Source: Martinezella lusitana
GTDB taxonomy: Bacteria; Pseudomonadota; Alphaproteobacteria; Rhizobiales; Rhizobiaceae
Assembly: GCF_900094565.1 (NCBI RefSeq)
Contig: NZ_FMAF01000018.1
Coordinates: 52,600 to 116,599, forward strand
Direction: 5' to 3'
Length of the DNA stretch: 64,000 bases
Shown here one piece after another: positions 44,090 to 52,757 of this stretch. Both the position numbers and the translations under genes were made by a program. Under the pieces are notes generated by a model. It saw only the letters and a list, made by a program, of their open reading frames with translations. It did no database searches and had not been told where the DNA came from. Position 1 is the stretch's first letter. Each line of letters starts with the position of its first letter.

Positions 44090-44623
44090 CTATCTCTTTG
44101 CCTTTGCCTTGGATATTTTTCGTTCGGCTGCGAGTAGAAGGCCCTTGAGTTCCGGTTCGCGCACACGGCTCGCCGCTTCGATGAAGGAAACCCATTCGCT
44201 GCGGCGCTGGCCACGTTCGGGAAAGTCCTGGAAAATCTGTGCGACCTCAAGCAGATGCAGCTCGACCACGCAAGGAACGTCCTTGCCGTCGTCAAGCTGC
44301 TTTACATAGGTGAAATAGCCGAAAGGCTTCTTCTTTACCTTTCCGCGCACGCCGGCTTCCTCAAACGCCTCGATGGCCGCTACCTCATGCGGCTTCTTGC
44401 CCTTGATCGGCCAGCCTTTGGGAACAACCCAACGGCCACTTTCGCGGCTGGTGACGACCAGGACTTCCGGTGCATCGCGCTCGGCAGACTTTCTGTAGCA
44501 GATGGCTGCATATTGCTCATAGGCGCGGCCGCGAAACAGCGCATCGGTATGGGAGGCGAGTTCGGACAGAAAGCTCCCCGAACGCTTCAAGGCTTTTTCC
44601 TGCGCTGAGATGGAAGATGCCAT
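44090..44623 (-). CDS. Nudix hydrolase (DIPP-like)
   Basis: A 177-residue protein. The Nudix box is present as KGWPIKGKKPHEVAAIEAFEEAG: the catalytic EExG end is intact while the usual Arg of REUXEE is Ile, a variant I associate with many alphaproteobacterial Nudix proteins. The preceding WVVPKGWP word matches diphosphoinositol-polyphosphate-type hydrolases. The ATG at 44623 follows GAGGGC; the frame extends to 44764 without support. The C-terminus is Lys-rich. Hydrolysis of a nucleoside-diphosphate-linked or polyphosphate substrate is expected; which one is unknown. Confidence 0.85.
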   Translation of the reverse strand: MASSISAQEKALKRSGSFLSELASHTDALFRGRAYEQYAAICYRKSAERDAPEVLVVTSRESGRWVVPKGWPIKGKKPHEVAAIEAFEEAGVRGKVKKKPFGYFTYVKQLDDGKDVPCVVELHLLEVAQIFQDFPERGQRRSEWVSFIEAASRVREPELKGLLLAAERKISKAKAKR

Positions 44624-44926
44624 GCCCTCGGCTACCCGTAATAATGTCGCCAGAAGCAAGGCCAGCCCAAAGCCGGTCGGCGCGCGCTCACAAAGATTTT
44701 CTGCGACACGCTGCTCTCCTGTCCTGCATGCGACTCTGCCGAAATTCCCAACTCTCAACCCCATGCTGTGAGCCGTTGGCGTGACAGTTTTATGAAGATG
44801 GCTGTTAATTGATATGGCGAGCCCTGCAGCGATCGTCGGTCTGCGCCTGGTGTGACAATGCGGCCACGCAAACTGAAAACGGCCCCGTGAAGGAGCCGTT
44901 TTGCATTGTGGAGGATTGGCAAAAGC
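44624..44926. other. Intergenic region containing the dctA terminator
   Basis: Apart from the hairpin at 44876-44902, no gene or repeat is supported. The part next to the Nudix start presumably carries that gene's promoter. Confidence 0.5.
44876..44902 (-). terminator. Terminator of dctA
   Basis: On the minus strand AAAACGGC...GCCGTTTT forms an 8-pair stem, extended inward by a T-G wobble and two C-G pairs. The descending arm ends in TTTT. It starts 24 bases after the dctA stop codon. Confidence 0.75.
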
Positions 44927-46255
44927 CTATTCGGCCGCCTGCAGCGCCGGCACCTCGATCTCTTCACTCAATTGCCCGGCCATGGCCGCGGCGAACTTCG
45001 TTTGATCGAGCTCATTCTCCCAGCGGGCAACGACGATGGTGGCCACCGCGTTGCCGACGAAGTTGGTCAGCGCGCGGCATTCCGACATGAAGCGGTCGAT
45101 GCCGAGGATCAGGGCCATGCCGGCGATCGGAACCGAAGGCACGACTGCAAGCGTGGCGGCAAGTGTGATGAAGCCCGCACCGGTAATGCCGGCCGCACCT
45201 TTCGAGCTCAGCATGGCCACGAGCAACAGCAGGATTTGGTCACCAAGCGCCAGCGGCGTATCGGTCGCCTGCGCAATGAAGAGCGCCGCCAGCGTCATGT
45301 AGATGTTGGTGCCGTCGAGATTGAAGGAATAACCCGTCGGAATGACGAGGCCGACGACGGAGCGCTTGCAGCCCGCGCGTTCCATCTTGTTCATCAGGCC
45401 GGGCAATGCGGCTTCCGACGAGGAAGTACCAAGCACCAGCAGCAGCTCTTCCTTGATATAGCGGATGAGCGCCAGGATCGAGAAGCCGTTGTAGCGTGCA
45501 ACGGCGCCGAGCACGACGAGCACGAAAAAGATGGACGTCAGATAGAAGGTGCCGATCAGGAACGCCAGGTTGGCGATCGCGCCGATACCGTATTTGCCGA
45601 TCGTAAAGGCCATGGCACCGAAGGCACCGATGGGAGCGAACTTCATCAGCAGCGCAACCATGCGGAAGATCGGCGTGGTCAGTGCCTGCAGGAAGTCGGT
45701 AACCGGGCGGCCGCGTTCGCCGGCGGCACCGAGCGCGATACCGAAGACCACCGAGAAGAACAGCACCTGGAGAATATCGCCCTTGGCAAAGGCGCCGACG
45801 ATCGTATCCGGGATGATGTTCATCAGGAAGCCGACGACCGAGGCATCATGGGCCTGCGCCGCATAATTGGTAACGGCCTTGGTATCCAGGGTTGCAGGAT
45901 TGATGTGCATGCCAGCGCCCGGCTGCACGACGTTGGCAACGATGAGGCCGACGATAAGCGCCAAAGTCGAGAAGGTCAGGAAGTAGATGAACGCCTTGCC
46001 GACGACACGACCGAACTTCTTCAGGTCCGACATACCGGCGATACCGGTCGTGACCGTGAGGAAAATAACGGGCGCAATGACCATGCGCACCAGCTTGATG
46101 AAGGCATCGCCGAGCGGCTGCAGCGATGTGCCGAGCTGCGGATAATAATGGCCGAGCAGGATGCCAGCAGCAATGGCGGTCAGAACCTGCACATAAAGAT
46201 GCCGGTAAAAGGGAAGTTTCGCGCGCGTTTCGGCGGCGGCGATGGGAGCAATCAT
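44927..46255 (-). CDS. dctA: C4-dicarboxylate:cation symporter DctA
   Basis: A 442-residue inner-membrane carrier of the DAACS/GltP fold that imports succinate, malate and fumarate. Visible family words are LYVQVLTAIAAGILLGHYYP, VIAPVIFLTVTTGIAGM, the serine-rich reentrant motif LGTSSSEAALPGLM, PTGYSFNLDGTNIYMT (metal and substrate site) and SKGAAGITGAGFI. The ATG at 46255 has GGAGG 5 bases upstream. It is divergent from dctBD, and a TGGCAC-N5-TTGC promoter plus upstream inverted repeats in the gap indicate sigma-54/DctD control. DctA feeds symbiotic nitrogen fixation in rhizobia (family knowledge). Confidence 0.97.
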   Translation of the reverse strand: MIAPIAAAETRAKLPFYRHLYVQVLTAIAAGILLGHYYPQLGTSLQPLGDAFIKLVRMVIAPVIFLTVTTGIAGMSDLKKFGRVVGKAFIYFLTFSTLALIVGLIVANVVQPGAGMHINPATLDTKAVTNYAAQAHDASVVGFLMNIIPDTIVGAFAKGDILQVLFFSVVFGIALGAAGERGRPVTDFLQALTTPIFRMVALLMKFAPIGAFGAMAFTIGKYGIGAIANLAFLIGTFYLTSIFFVLVVLGAVARYNGFSILALIRYIKEELLLVLGTSSSEAALPGLMNKMERAGCKRSVVGLVIPTGYSFNLDGTNIYMTLAALFIAQATDTPLALGDQILLLLVAMLSSKGAAGITGAGFITLAATLAVVPSVPIAGMALILGIDRFMSECRALTNFVGNAVATIVVARWENELDQTKFAAAMAGQLSEEIEVPALQAAE

Positions 46256-46341
46256 GATGTCCTCCTTTAAGCCCAACCGATTTCTCGGCCCTCCGGGCGA
46301 CGACTAGAATTCAACAGCCTCCGACTGTTAGGCTTTTCACT

Positions 46342-46356
46342 GCAACGAGCGTGCCA
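46342..46356 (-). promoter_or_regulatory. Sigma-54 (-24/-12) promoter of dctA
   Basis: The minus strand reads TGGCACGCTCGTTGC, an exact match to TGGCAC-N5-TTGC. The start of transcription would be about 11-12 bases further, leaving a leader of about 75 bases before the dctA start. Gene context (DctD activator) supports it strongly. Confidence 0.92.
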
Positions 46357-46428
46357 AATGGGAGGACCAGAAGTAACTATTTGATTTTTCAAGATTTAAG
46401 AACCCGCCGCGATAACACCCCTCACAAC

Positions 46429-46448
46429 ATGTGCGAAAATCCGCACAT
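46429..46448. promoter_or_regulatory. DctD-type upstream activator site (strong)
   Basis: ATGTGCG-AAAATC-CGCACAT is a perfect 7-base inverted repeat with a 6-base spacer, about 75-90 bases upstream of the sigma-54 promoter. Its GTGCG/CGCAC cores fit the known DctD-binding sites of rhizobial dctA. The assignment rests on this resemblance and position. Confidence 0.75.
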
Positions 46449-46461
46449 CCCGAATTGCGGC

Positions 46462-46481
46462 GCGCGCGAAATCGTGCACAA
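46462..46481. promoter_or_regulatory. Second, degenerate DctD-type site
   Basis: GCGCGCGAAATCGTGCACAA resembles the perfect repeat at 46429-46448 but has mismatched arms. The centres are 33 bases apart, about three helical turns, suited to cooperative binding. It ends 8 bases before the dctB start, so occupancy could also affect dctBD expression. Confidence 0.5.
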
Positions 46482-46489
46482 TATGAGGA

Positions 46490-48352
46490 ATGCTGCAGCG
46501 CCCGACCACGGAACGATTTCTGACGCCAGAGCAACTGGGCCGCCGCTCCCGCCGGGTCTGGTTTGTCTTTGCGTTCTTGTGCGCAGCCGTCATCGCAGCC
46601 GCCTTGTACGGCGCCAGCTTCTACGGCCGCCTCTCCGCCATCGAGACTTTGCAGAGGCAAGGACATACGGATGCGAACCTCAAAGTGGCTCTCTTGCGGG
46701 CGGTGCTTGAGCGACCCCGTGCGCTGCCCCTATTGTTGGCCGACGATCAGCAGGTGCGCGATGCGCTTGCCGGGCGACAGGCCGATGATGTCGCCGCCCT
46801 TGACCGCAAACTGGAAAGCCTGGTCTCTGGAACGAGCGCCGCGGTTCTCTATGTCACCGGCCGAGATGGCGTCGCGATGGCCTCCAGCAACTGGCGAGAG
46901 CCGCTGAGCTTCGTCGGCAACGACTATTCGTTCCGAGACTACTTCCGCAAAGCCATGGAGACGGGAACTGCGGAACACTACGCGCTTGGCAACGTCAGCA
47001 ATCGTCCCGGCCTCTATATCTCCCGGCGCGTCGGTGACGCCGATTCCGCGCTCGGCGTCGTCGTGGTCAAGATGGAGTTCGACCAGCTGGAGGCTGATTG
47101 GAGCGAGACCGGACGCCCGGCCTATGTCACCGACGAGCGTGGCGTCGTCCTGATTACCAGCCTGCCCTCCTGGCGTTTCATGACGACAGCACCATTTTCG
47201 CGTGAAGAGGCCGCGACCATCCGCAAGAGCCTGCAATTCGGCGCAGCGCCCCTTTCGCCGCTGCCGATCAGCCGTCCGCAAGCAGTAGGGCCGGATGCGG
47301 CCATTGTACGCGCCGTTTTGCCCGGCAGCAGCGCCGCCGAGTATCTGCGGCTGACGACCACGATCCCATCGACACCCTGGCAGCTCGGCTATCTGATCCC
47401 GACCGATCAGGCGGTCGCATCGTCCGTAAGGGAGACACGCTTTCTCACCTTGACCGTCCTGCTGCCGATCCTGGCGTTCGCCGCTTTTCTCCTGCGCCGC
47501 CGCGACGTCTCCGCCATGCAGATCGCCGTCAACAGGATCGCCCGCGAGGAGTTGGAGCGGCGCGTTCTGGAGCGCACCGAGGATCTCAGTCGCGCCCGCG
47601 ACCGTCTGGAAGCGGAAATTGCCGACCATCGTGCAACGGAGGCGAAGCTCCAGGGCGTGCAACAGGATCTCGTGCAGGCCAACCGTCTCGCCATTCTCGG
47701 CCAGGTCGCAGCCGGCGTCGCCCATGAGATCAACCAGCCGGTCGCGACGATCCGCGCTTACGCGGAGAATGCACATATCTTCCTCGACAGGCAGCAGACC
47801 GCGCCGGTCAAGGATAATCTGTCCGCCATCGCGGCGCTGACGGAGCGCATCGGCGCCATCACCGAAGAGCTCAAGGCATTTGGCCGCAAGGGCAGGACCG
47901 CGCCGGAGCCGGTGGACCTGAGAAGCGCGATCGAAGGCGCGGTCATACTGCTGCGAAGCCGGTTCGCCGGCCATCTCGATGCTCTGAAGATCGAACTGCC
48001 GCCGGTGGGGCTCACCGTCGTCGGCACGCGGATCCGGCTGGAGCAAGTCCTGATCAACCTCTTTCAGAATGCCTTGGAAGCCCTCGAGGGCCAGGATCGG
48101 GCCAAAGTCGAGGTCTCGGTGCATGAGACATCCGATGATGTCGAAATTGTCGTCTCTGACAACGGCCCTGGCATTCCAGCGGCAATCCTAGACTCGCTGT
48201 TTACGCCGTTCAATACCTCGAAGGAAAAGGGGCTGGGCCTCGGCCTCGTCATTTCCAAGGATATCGTCGTCGACTATGGCGGCCACATAGAGGTCGAAAG
48301 CAACGCTGACGGCACCCGTTTCACCATCCATTTGCGCAGGGCCACGACATGA
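46490..48352 (+). CDS. dctB: C4-dicarboxylate sensor histidine kinase DctB
   Basis: A 620-residue membrane kinase. The first membrane helix is at about 23-44 and the second at about 316-335; between them is a periplasmic double-PAS (dCache) sensor with YVTGRDGVAMASSNWREP and NDYSFRDYFRKAMETG. A coiled coil leads to the H-box GVAHEINQPVATIRAYAENA with His at about 412. The ATPase has NLFQNALEAL, DNGPGIP and KGLGLGLVISKDIV. The ATG at 46490 lacks a well-spaced ribosome site, so the exact start is uncertain. It overlaps dctD by 4 bases and senses external dicarboxylates for DctD. Confidence 0.95.
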   Translation: MLQRPTTERFLTPEQLGRRSRRVWFVFAFLCAAVIAAALYGASFYGRLSAIETLQRQGHTDANLKVALLRAVLERPRALPLLLADDQQVRDALAGRQADDVAALDRKLESLVSGTSAAVLYVTGRDGVAMASSNWREPLSFVGNDYSFRDYFRKAMETGTAEHYALGNVSNRPGLYISRRVGDADSALGVVVVKMEFDQLEADWSETGRPAYVTDERGVVLITSLPSWRFMTTAPFSREEAATIRKSLQFGAAPLSPLPISRPQAVGPDAAIVRAVLPGSSAAEYLRLTTTIPSTPWQLGYLIPTDQAVASSVRETRFLTLTVLLPILAFAAFLLRRRDVSAMQIAVNRIAREELERRVLERTEDLSRARDRLEAEIADHRATEAKLQGVQQDLVQANRLAILGQVAAGVAHEINQPVATIRAYAENAHIFLDRQQTAPVKDNLSAIAALTERIGAITEELKAFGRKGRTAPEPVDLRSAIEGAVILLRSRFAGHLDALKIELPPVGLTVVGTRIRLEQVLINLFQNALEALEGQDRAKVEVSVHETSDDVEIVVSDNGPGIPAAILDSLFTPFNTSKEKGLGLGLVISKDIVVDYGGHIEVESNADGTRFTIHLRRATT

Positions 48353-49725
48353 ACGACAATTCCCCGGTCTTTCTCATCGACGATGACAAGGATCTGTTGA
48401 AAGCGACGAAACAGACGCTTGAGCTCGCGGGCTTTGCCGTTTCCGCTTTCGCGGCAGCAGGCGATGCCCTCGCCGCCCTCGATCCCGGCTTCGCCGGGGT
48501 CGTCGTTTCCGATATCCGCATGCCGCAGATGGATGGGCAGGAGCTCTTCGCCCGCGTCAGGGAGCGCGACGCCGATCTCCCGGTTATCCTGGTGACCGGT
48601 CACGGCGACATTCCGATGGCGGTGCAGGCGATCCAGGACGGCGCCTACGATTTCATCGCCAAACCCTTCGCCACGGACCGGCTGGTGCAGAGCGTGCGGC
48701 GCGCGGCCGAAAAGCGCCGGCTCGTGCTGGAAAACCGCTCGCTCCGTCTCGCCGCCGAGCAGGCGCAGGGCGATCTGCCGCTGATCGGCCAGACCCCGGC
48801 CATCGAACGCCTCCGCCATACATTACGGCAGATTGCCGATACGGATGTCGATGTGCTCGTGACAGGCGAAACGGGGAGCGGCAAGGAAGTCGTGGCAAGC
48901 CTGCTGCATCGCTGGAGCCGCCGCGCGAAGGGCAATTTCGTCGCGCTCAATTGCGGTGCCTTGCCCGAAACCGTGATCGAGAGCGAACTCTTCGGTCACG
49001 AGCCGGGCGCATTCACCGGCGCGCAGAAGAAGCGCGTCGGACGTATCGAGCATGCAAGCTCGGGAACGCTGTTTCTCGACGAGATCGAGAGCATGCCGCC
49101 GGCGATACAGGTGCAGATGCTGCGTGTGCTTGAAATGCGCGAGGTGACCCCGCTCGGCACGAATGAGGTGCGCCCCGTCGACCTACGCGTGGTGGCGGCG
49201 GCGAAAGTCGATCTCGGTGATCCCAGCCAGCGCGGTGATTTTCGCGAGGATCTCTATTATCGCCTCAACGTCGTCACCCTCTCCATTCCGCCACTGCGCG
49301 AGCGGCGTGACGATATCCCCCTGCTGTTCGGCTATTTCGCGGAGCGTGCCGCCAGCCGCTTCAAACGCGATGCGCCGGCCATTTCCGCCGCCGTGCGCCG
49401 CCATTTGCAGCAGCACGATTGGCCGGGAAACGTTCGCGAACTGGCGCATTTCGCGGAACGTTTCGTGCTCGGTCTCGAGACGACGGCAATGCCGAAATCG
49501 GGCGACGCGCCTGCCACGGATTCCGGACTATCGCTGCCCACCCGGGTCGAGCGCTATGAGGCGGAACTCATTCGCGAGACGCTGTCGCAAAACAATGGCG
49601 ACGTCCGCCGCACCATCGAAGCGCTCGGCATCCCCAGAAAGACCTTCTACGACAAGCTGCAGCGGCACGGCATCGTCAGAGGCGAATTCGCCGGCTTTGA
49701 TGGGGATGACCGGCGGAGCTCATAG
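48349..49725 (+). CDS. dctD: Sigma-54-dependent response regulator DctD
   Basis: A 458-residue NtrC-class activator. The receiver has IDDDKDL and phospho-Asp at about 55 in VVVSDIRMPQMDG. The AAA+ domain has Walker A GETGSGKE, the sigma-54 contact loop ESELFGHEPGAFTGAQ and a Walker B-type LFLDEIESMP. The C-terminal Fis-type HTH is SQNNGDVRRTIEALGIPRKTF (20 of these residues are the core). Phosphorylated by DctB, it activates the dctA promoter at 46342-46356 from upstream sites. Its start ATGA overlaps the dctB stop. Confidence 0.96.
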   Translation: MNDNSPVFLIDDDKDLLKATKQTLELAGFAVSAFAAAGDALAALDPGFAGVVVSDIRMPQMDGQELFARVRERDADLPVILVTGHGDIPMAVQAIQDGAYDFIAKPFATDRLVQSVRRAAEKRRLVLENRSLRLAAEQAQGDLPLIGQTPAIERLRHTLRQIADTDVDVLVTGETGSGKEVVASLLHRWSRRAKGNFVALNCGALPETVIESELFGHEPGAFTGAQKKRVGRIEHASSGTLFLDEIESMPPAIQVQMLRVLEMREVTPLGTNEVRPVDLRVVAAAKVDLGDPSQRGDFREDLYYRLNVVTLSIPPLRERRDDIPLLFGYFAERAASRFKRDAPAISAAVRRHLQQHDWPGNVRELAHFAERFVLGLETTAMPKSGDAPATDSGLSLPTRVERYEAELIRETLSQNNGDVRRTIEALGIPRKTFYDKLQRHGIVRGEFAGFDGDDRRSS

Positions 49726-49745
49726 GCCGCCTGGCGGATGACAGG

Positions 49746-51362
49746 CTATGCGCTTGCGACCCGCATCGGCGCAACATCGCGCTCACCCGATTGCCGGGCC
49801 GCCATGTCGGCCGTTCGATCGAGAACCGTCATCGCCTCCGCAATCAAGCCGGCAAGCGCTTCGGTACTTTCGGAGGCCGCAACGATCAGCGGCGCACTCA
49901 GGCAGATTCTAAGCGCACTTGCCGGCATATCGCCAAAATCGGCACAACGAACGGGTTGACCGAGGCGCACCGCCGCCAACCCGCCCTGCTCGACGGCCAA
50001 GCCCTTGTAGACATCAGCGGTTTCCGTTGCCGTCAACAGGCCGTCATGATGAGGATGGCACAGGTAGAAGGAGAAAATCGAAGGGATCTCATCCCAACGA
50101 AGAACTGACGTTTCGCCCCACAAATGGCTCCGATCCAACGGCCGGCTGTCCAGGAGTTCGAAGGCAGGATCGCTCCTGAGCCGGATGGTTACCGCTCCGG
50201 CGAAGGCAGAGAGAACCGCAATCACCTTCTCCTCGGGAAGACCGGCAAAGCGTTCGAGCTCGAAAAGGGCCGCCTTCCAGCGCAACAATAGACCGAAGTT
50301 GGCGCGATCCGGCAGCGATTCGCGTGCTGCCCAGCCTTCCGGCCACTCCGCCTTGCCGCAATAGTCTGCAAGTGCCGCCGGCACGGTGCGATGCCTGAAA
50401 CGCTCCGAGATTGCCGGCGGGCATAATAGCGCGCCGCTGAAAATCGGCCCGGCCAGGAATTTCGAACCCGTCACCGCCACCATGAAATCACGGGCGAGAT
50501 AGGCGCGGATCGTTGCCGCCGACAGCCGGAACTGGCAGGCATCGATCATGATGTCGAGCACGGCGCCGAAACGCCCCTTCAGGCGCAGGACCGTTTCCAG
50601 GCTCGGCGCCAGCAAGCTGGTCTTCGACACGTCCGTCACGACAAGCAGGCACCGGAGGCCGGCCGCGCGGGCAAGCTCGATCAGCCCCCGCAGTTCCTCC
50701 TCGACCTCCTCGTCCGTGCGCAGGGAGCCGTCCTTGTTGCGGACGGCTACGGTCGTATTCCGCGTCGCCTCGCCGAGCTGCAGCTCCTCGCCCTTGGCGA
50801 CGGCCCGTTCGCTGCTGACACGGTTCATGAAATGCCGTCCGGACGAGGCAGTCATCACGCCGCTGCCCGTTTCGTTGCCCATCAGCGTGATGGTCATCAG
50901 CGCGCGGTCATCCTCGCGCGCCAGAAGTGCCGCGGCAAAGAGATGGATGTCAGTGCCCGAAGTCGCCAATATTGCATCGACGCGCGCCTGCCCCGCAGCC
51001 TGATTGAGGTCGAGCAGACGCAGCAGATCATGGCGAACCTGACCGATCTCGCGCTCATAGATCTCCGTGGCCGAAGCACTTTCCATTTCGCGCAGCAGGT
51101 CGGCATAGTAGGCGCCGACCGCGGAAAACGCTGCGGCAGAAATGGTCGAGGCCGTTGACGAGCCGAAGGCGAGGTCGCGCGGACGAGGCGACGGGCCATG
51201 GCCATACATATTGAGGCCGGTAGCCTCATCGCAATCCAACCGCTCGTCGCCGCCCGAGATCAGGCTTCTCAGAAGAGCCTCCTCTCCTTTGCCCGATCGC
51301 TGCAACGGCGCGCCTGCGGCCACGTTCCTGTCCAGGGCACGGTCGTCAACGATTTGCGGCAT
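49746..51362 (-). CDS. PLP-dependent enzyme of unassigned family (aminotransferase-like fold)
   Basis: A protein of about 538 residues. It carries fold-type I features: ILATSGTDIHLFAAALL (cofactor glycine/serine region), FGAVLDIMIDACQFRLSA (Asp that would contact the pyridine nitrogen) and VAVTGSKFLAGPIFSGALLC, where the Lys after TGS is the likely Schiff-base residue. An N-terminal word DLAFGSSTASTISAAAF is also striking. I do not recognise a named family. Possible starts are 51404, 51383 and 51362; the last has AGAGGA upstream. It is convergent with dctD and downstream of a GST gene. The substrate is unknown, and links to its neighbours are not evident. Confidence 0.65.
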   Translation of the reverse strand: MPQIVDDRALDRNVAAGAPLQRSGKGEEALLRSLISGGDERLDCDEATGLNMYGHGPSPRPRDLAFGSSTASTISAAAFSAVGAYYADLLREMESASATEIYEREIGQVRHDLLRLLDLNQAAGQARVDAILATSGTDIHLFAAALLAREDDRALMTITLMGNETGSGVMTASSGRHFMNRVSSERAVAKGEELQLGEATRNTTVAVRNKDGSLRTDEEVEEELRGLIELARAAGLRCLLVVTDVSKTSLLAPSLETVLRLKGRFGAVLDIMIDACQFRLSAATIRAYLARDFMVAVTGSKFLAGPIFSGALLCPPAISERFRHRTVPAALADYCGKAEWPEGWAARESLPDRANFGLLLRWKAALFELERFAGLPEEKVIAVLSAFAGAVTIRLRSDPAFELLDSRPLDRSHLWGETSVLRWDEIPSIFSFYLCHPHHDGLLTATETADVYKGLAVEQGGLAAVRLGQPVRCADFGDMPASALRICLSAPLIVAASESTEALAGLIAEAMTVLDRTADMAARQSGERDVAPMRVASA

Positions 51363-51519
51363 GGAGAAGCATTCCTCTGGCATCCGGTTCGGAACGCTTT
51401 GCATGAGTGCATCGCGCTCAATTCTGCCGACAGAACCCTGCCAGCAGCCGCACATTAGGCCAAACAAGATGGAGCGAGGCTGACTTGCCGGGCATAATCA
51501 CCCGGCATTCAGGACCGAA

Positions 51520-51553
51520 CAAAACAAAAAACTCGCGGCTTTTGGGCCGCGAG
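51520..51553 (-). terminator. Intrinsic terminator of the YghU-type gene
   Basis: On the minus strand CTCGCGGC pairs with GCCGCGAG around CCAAAA, and TTTTTTGTTTT follows directly (plus coordinates of arms 51532-51539 and 51546-51553). This is a textbook rho-independent stop, 28 bases after the upstream gene's stop codon. Confidence 0.9.
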
Positions 51554-51581
51554 CTCATGACGATCGAAAGTAAATGGAATG

Positions 51582-52457
51582 TCAACCGGCGGGCGCGATC
51601 TTGTCCTGCGTCTTCGTGTCGAAATCGCTGGCGTCATGGCGCTCACGCAGCTGTTCGGAAGGATCGCCGGACATGCGGTTGACCATGCGCCCGCGCTTGA
51701 CGGTCGGTCGTGCGAATATCTGCTCCGCCCAACGCTGGACGTTCTTGTAATCCTGCACCTGCAGGAATTCGGCTGCTCCGTACTGCCAGCCCTTGGCCAG
51801 GCCGCCATACCATGGCCAGATTGCCATATCCGCGATCGTGTATTCGCTGCCGGCAATATATTCGCTTTCGGCCAGACGGCGGTCGAGCACGTCGAGTTCG
51901 CGCTTCACTTCCATGGCGAAACGATCGATCGCATATTCGATCTTCGTCGGAGCATAGGCGTAGAAATGGCCGAAACCGCCGCCGAGATAGGGCGCGCTGC
52001 CCATCTGCCAAAACAGCCAAGAGAAACATTCGGCTCGAGCCGGCTGTTCGGTCGGCAGGAAGGCGCCGAACTTTTCGGCGAGATAGGTCAGGATCGACGC
52101 CGATTCGAAGACGCGGATCGGCTTGGGGCCACTGCGGTCGAGCAAGGCGGGGATCTTCGAATTGGGATTGACCTCTACGAAACCGCTGCCGAACTGGTCG
52201 CCCTCGCCGATCTTGATCAGCCAGGCATCATATTCAGCGCCGCTATGACCAAGCGCCAGCAGTTCTTCGAGCATGATGGTGACCTTCACGCCATTCGGCG
52301 TTCCGAGCGAATAAAGCTGGAGGGGATGACGACCCACCGGCAATTCCTTTTCGTGGGTCGGCCCCGCGATCGGACGGTTGATATTGGCGAACTGGCCGCC
52401 ATTCGCCTTGTTCCAGGTCCAGACTTTCGGCGGCGTATATTCGGCAGAACCGGTCAT
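51582..52457 (-). CDS. yghU: Glutathione S-transferase/disulfide-bond reductase, YghU type
   Basis: A 291-residue thioredoxin-fold transferase. It matches YghU/Yfcg-like proteins: YTPPKVWTWNKANGGQFANI, RPIAGPTHEKELPVGRHPLQLYSLGTPNGVK (quoted words PIAGPTHEKELPVG and LYSLGTPNGVKV), VNPNSKIPALLD, FESASILTYLAEKFG and the C-terminal IADMAIWPWYGG. The conserved N-terminal extension before the thioredoxin fold is present. The ATG at 52457 has GAGAGG 6 bases upstream; another ATG lies at 52463. A strong terminator follows. Role: glutathione-dependent disulfide or peroxide reduction, per family. Confidence 0.92.
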   Translation of the reverse strand: MTGSAEYTPPKVWTWNKANGGQFANINRPIAGPTHEKELPVGRHPLQLYSLGTPNGVKVTIMLEELLALGHSGAEYDAWLIKIGEGDQFGSGFVEVNPNSKIPALLDRSGPKPIRVFESASILTYLAEKFGAFLPTEQPARAECFSWLFWQMGSAPYLGGGFGHFYAYAPTKIEYAIDRFAMEVKRELDVLDRRLAESEYIAGSEYTIADMAIWPWYGGLAKGWQYGAAEFLQVQDYKNVQRWAEQIFARPTVKRGRMVNRMSGDPSEQLRERHDASDFDTKTQDKIAPAG

Positions 52458-52588
52458 GGGCATCCTCTCGTTTTCAGTGAATCGAATTGAGCGTGGTCAT
52501 CGATGTAGCGCGCTACGTCTGTCGCACATAGTAGCGGCTGTTCATTTTTACGAGAGGAGCACGAGCTGCTTTTGGGATGGCCCTGGGT

Positions 52589-52631
52589 AAAACGAAAAAA
52601 GCCTGCCGCGGGAGGAGGTGCGGCAGGCTTT
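52589..52631 (-). ncRNA. CcsR/alpha-r14-type anti-Shine-Dalgarno RNA hairpin 5 with terminator
   Basis: On the minus strand a perfect 12-bp stem (plus arms 52598-52609 and 52620-52631, AAAGCCTGCCGC and its complement) encloses ACCTCCTCCC. A T-rich tract TTTTTTCGTTTT follows at 52600-52589, so this last hairpin doubles as an intrinsic terminator for the array. The loop is complementary to Shine-Dalgarno sequences. Confidence 0.85.
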
Positions 52632-52642
52632 CGACAATAAAT

Positions 52643-52675
52643 GAACAGCGCACGGGAGGAGGAGTGGCGCTGTTC
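52643..52675 (-). ncRNA. CcsR/alpha-r14-type anti-SD RNA hairpin 4
   Basis: A 9-bp stem, plus arms GAACAGCGC (52643-52651) and GCGCTGTTC (52667-52675), is extended inward by two pairs next to a one-base bulge. It displays TCCTCCTCCC on the minus strand. The stem sequence differs from the other hairpins while the loop is conserved, the mark of selection on the loop. Confidence 0.82.
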
Positions 52676-52677
52676 GC

Positions 52678-52712
52678 GCAGACGACCTTGGGAGGAGGAG
52701 TAGGGCGTCTGC
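52678..52712 (-). ncRNA. CcsR/alpha-r14-type anti-SD RNA hairpin 3
   Basis: The outer stem is 7 bp (GCAGACG 52678-52684 with CGTCTGC 52706-52712). A one-pair mismatch and three more pairs follow. The minus-strand loop is ACTCCTCCTCCCA, containing the CCTCCTCCC core. It is only 2-4 bases away from hairpins on both sides. Confidence 0.8.
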
Positions 52713-52716
52713 AAAG

Positions 52717-52748
52717 CGAAGGGATGCGGGAGGAGGTGCATCGCTTCG
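52717..52748 (-). ncRNA. CcsR/alpha-r14-type anti-SD RNA hairpin 2
   Basis: The minus strand reads CGAAG-C-GATGC, loop ACCTCCTCCC, then GCATC-C-CTTCG: two 5-bp helices separated by a C-C mismatch. A -10-like TATTAT lies just upstream on the minus strand (52763-52758), so this may be the first hairpin of a separately initiated four-hairpin transcript. Confidence 0.8.
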
Positions 52749-52757
52749 ATGGAAATC

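Noticed and set aside
42939..44309. 456-residue plus-strand frame over the second FtsX permease
   Set aside because: It overlaps a well-supported permease in another frame and is rich in Arg and His without membrane segments.
44906..46270. 454-residue plus-strand open frame opposite dctA
   Set aside because: It is a shadow of dctA, with low-complexity charged composition and no motif.
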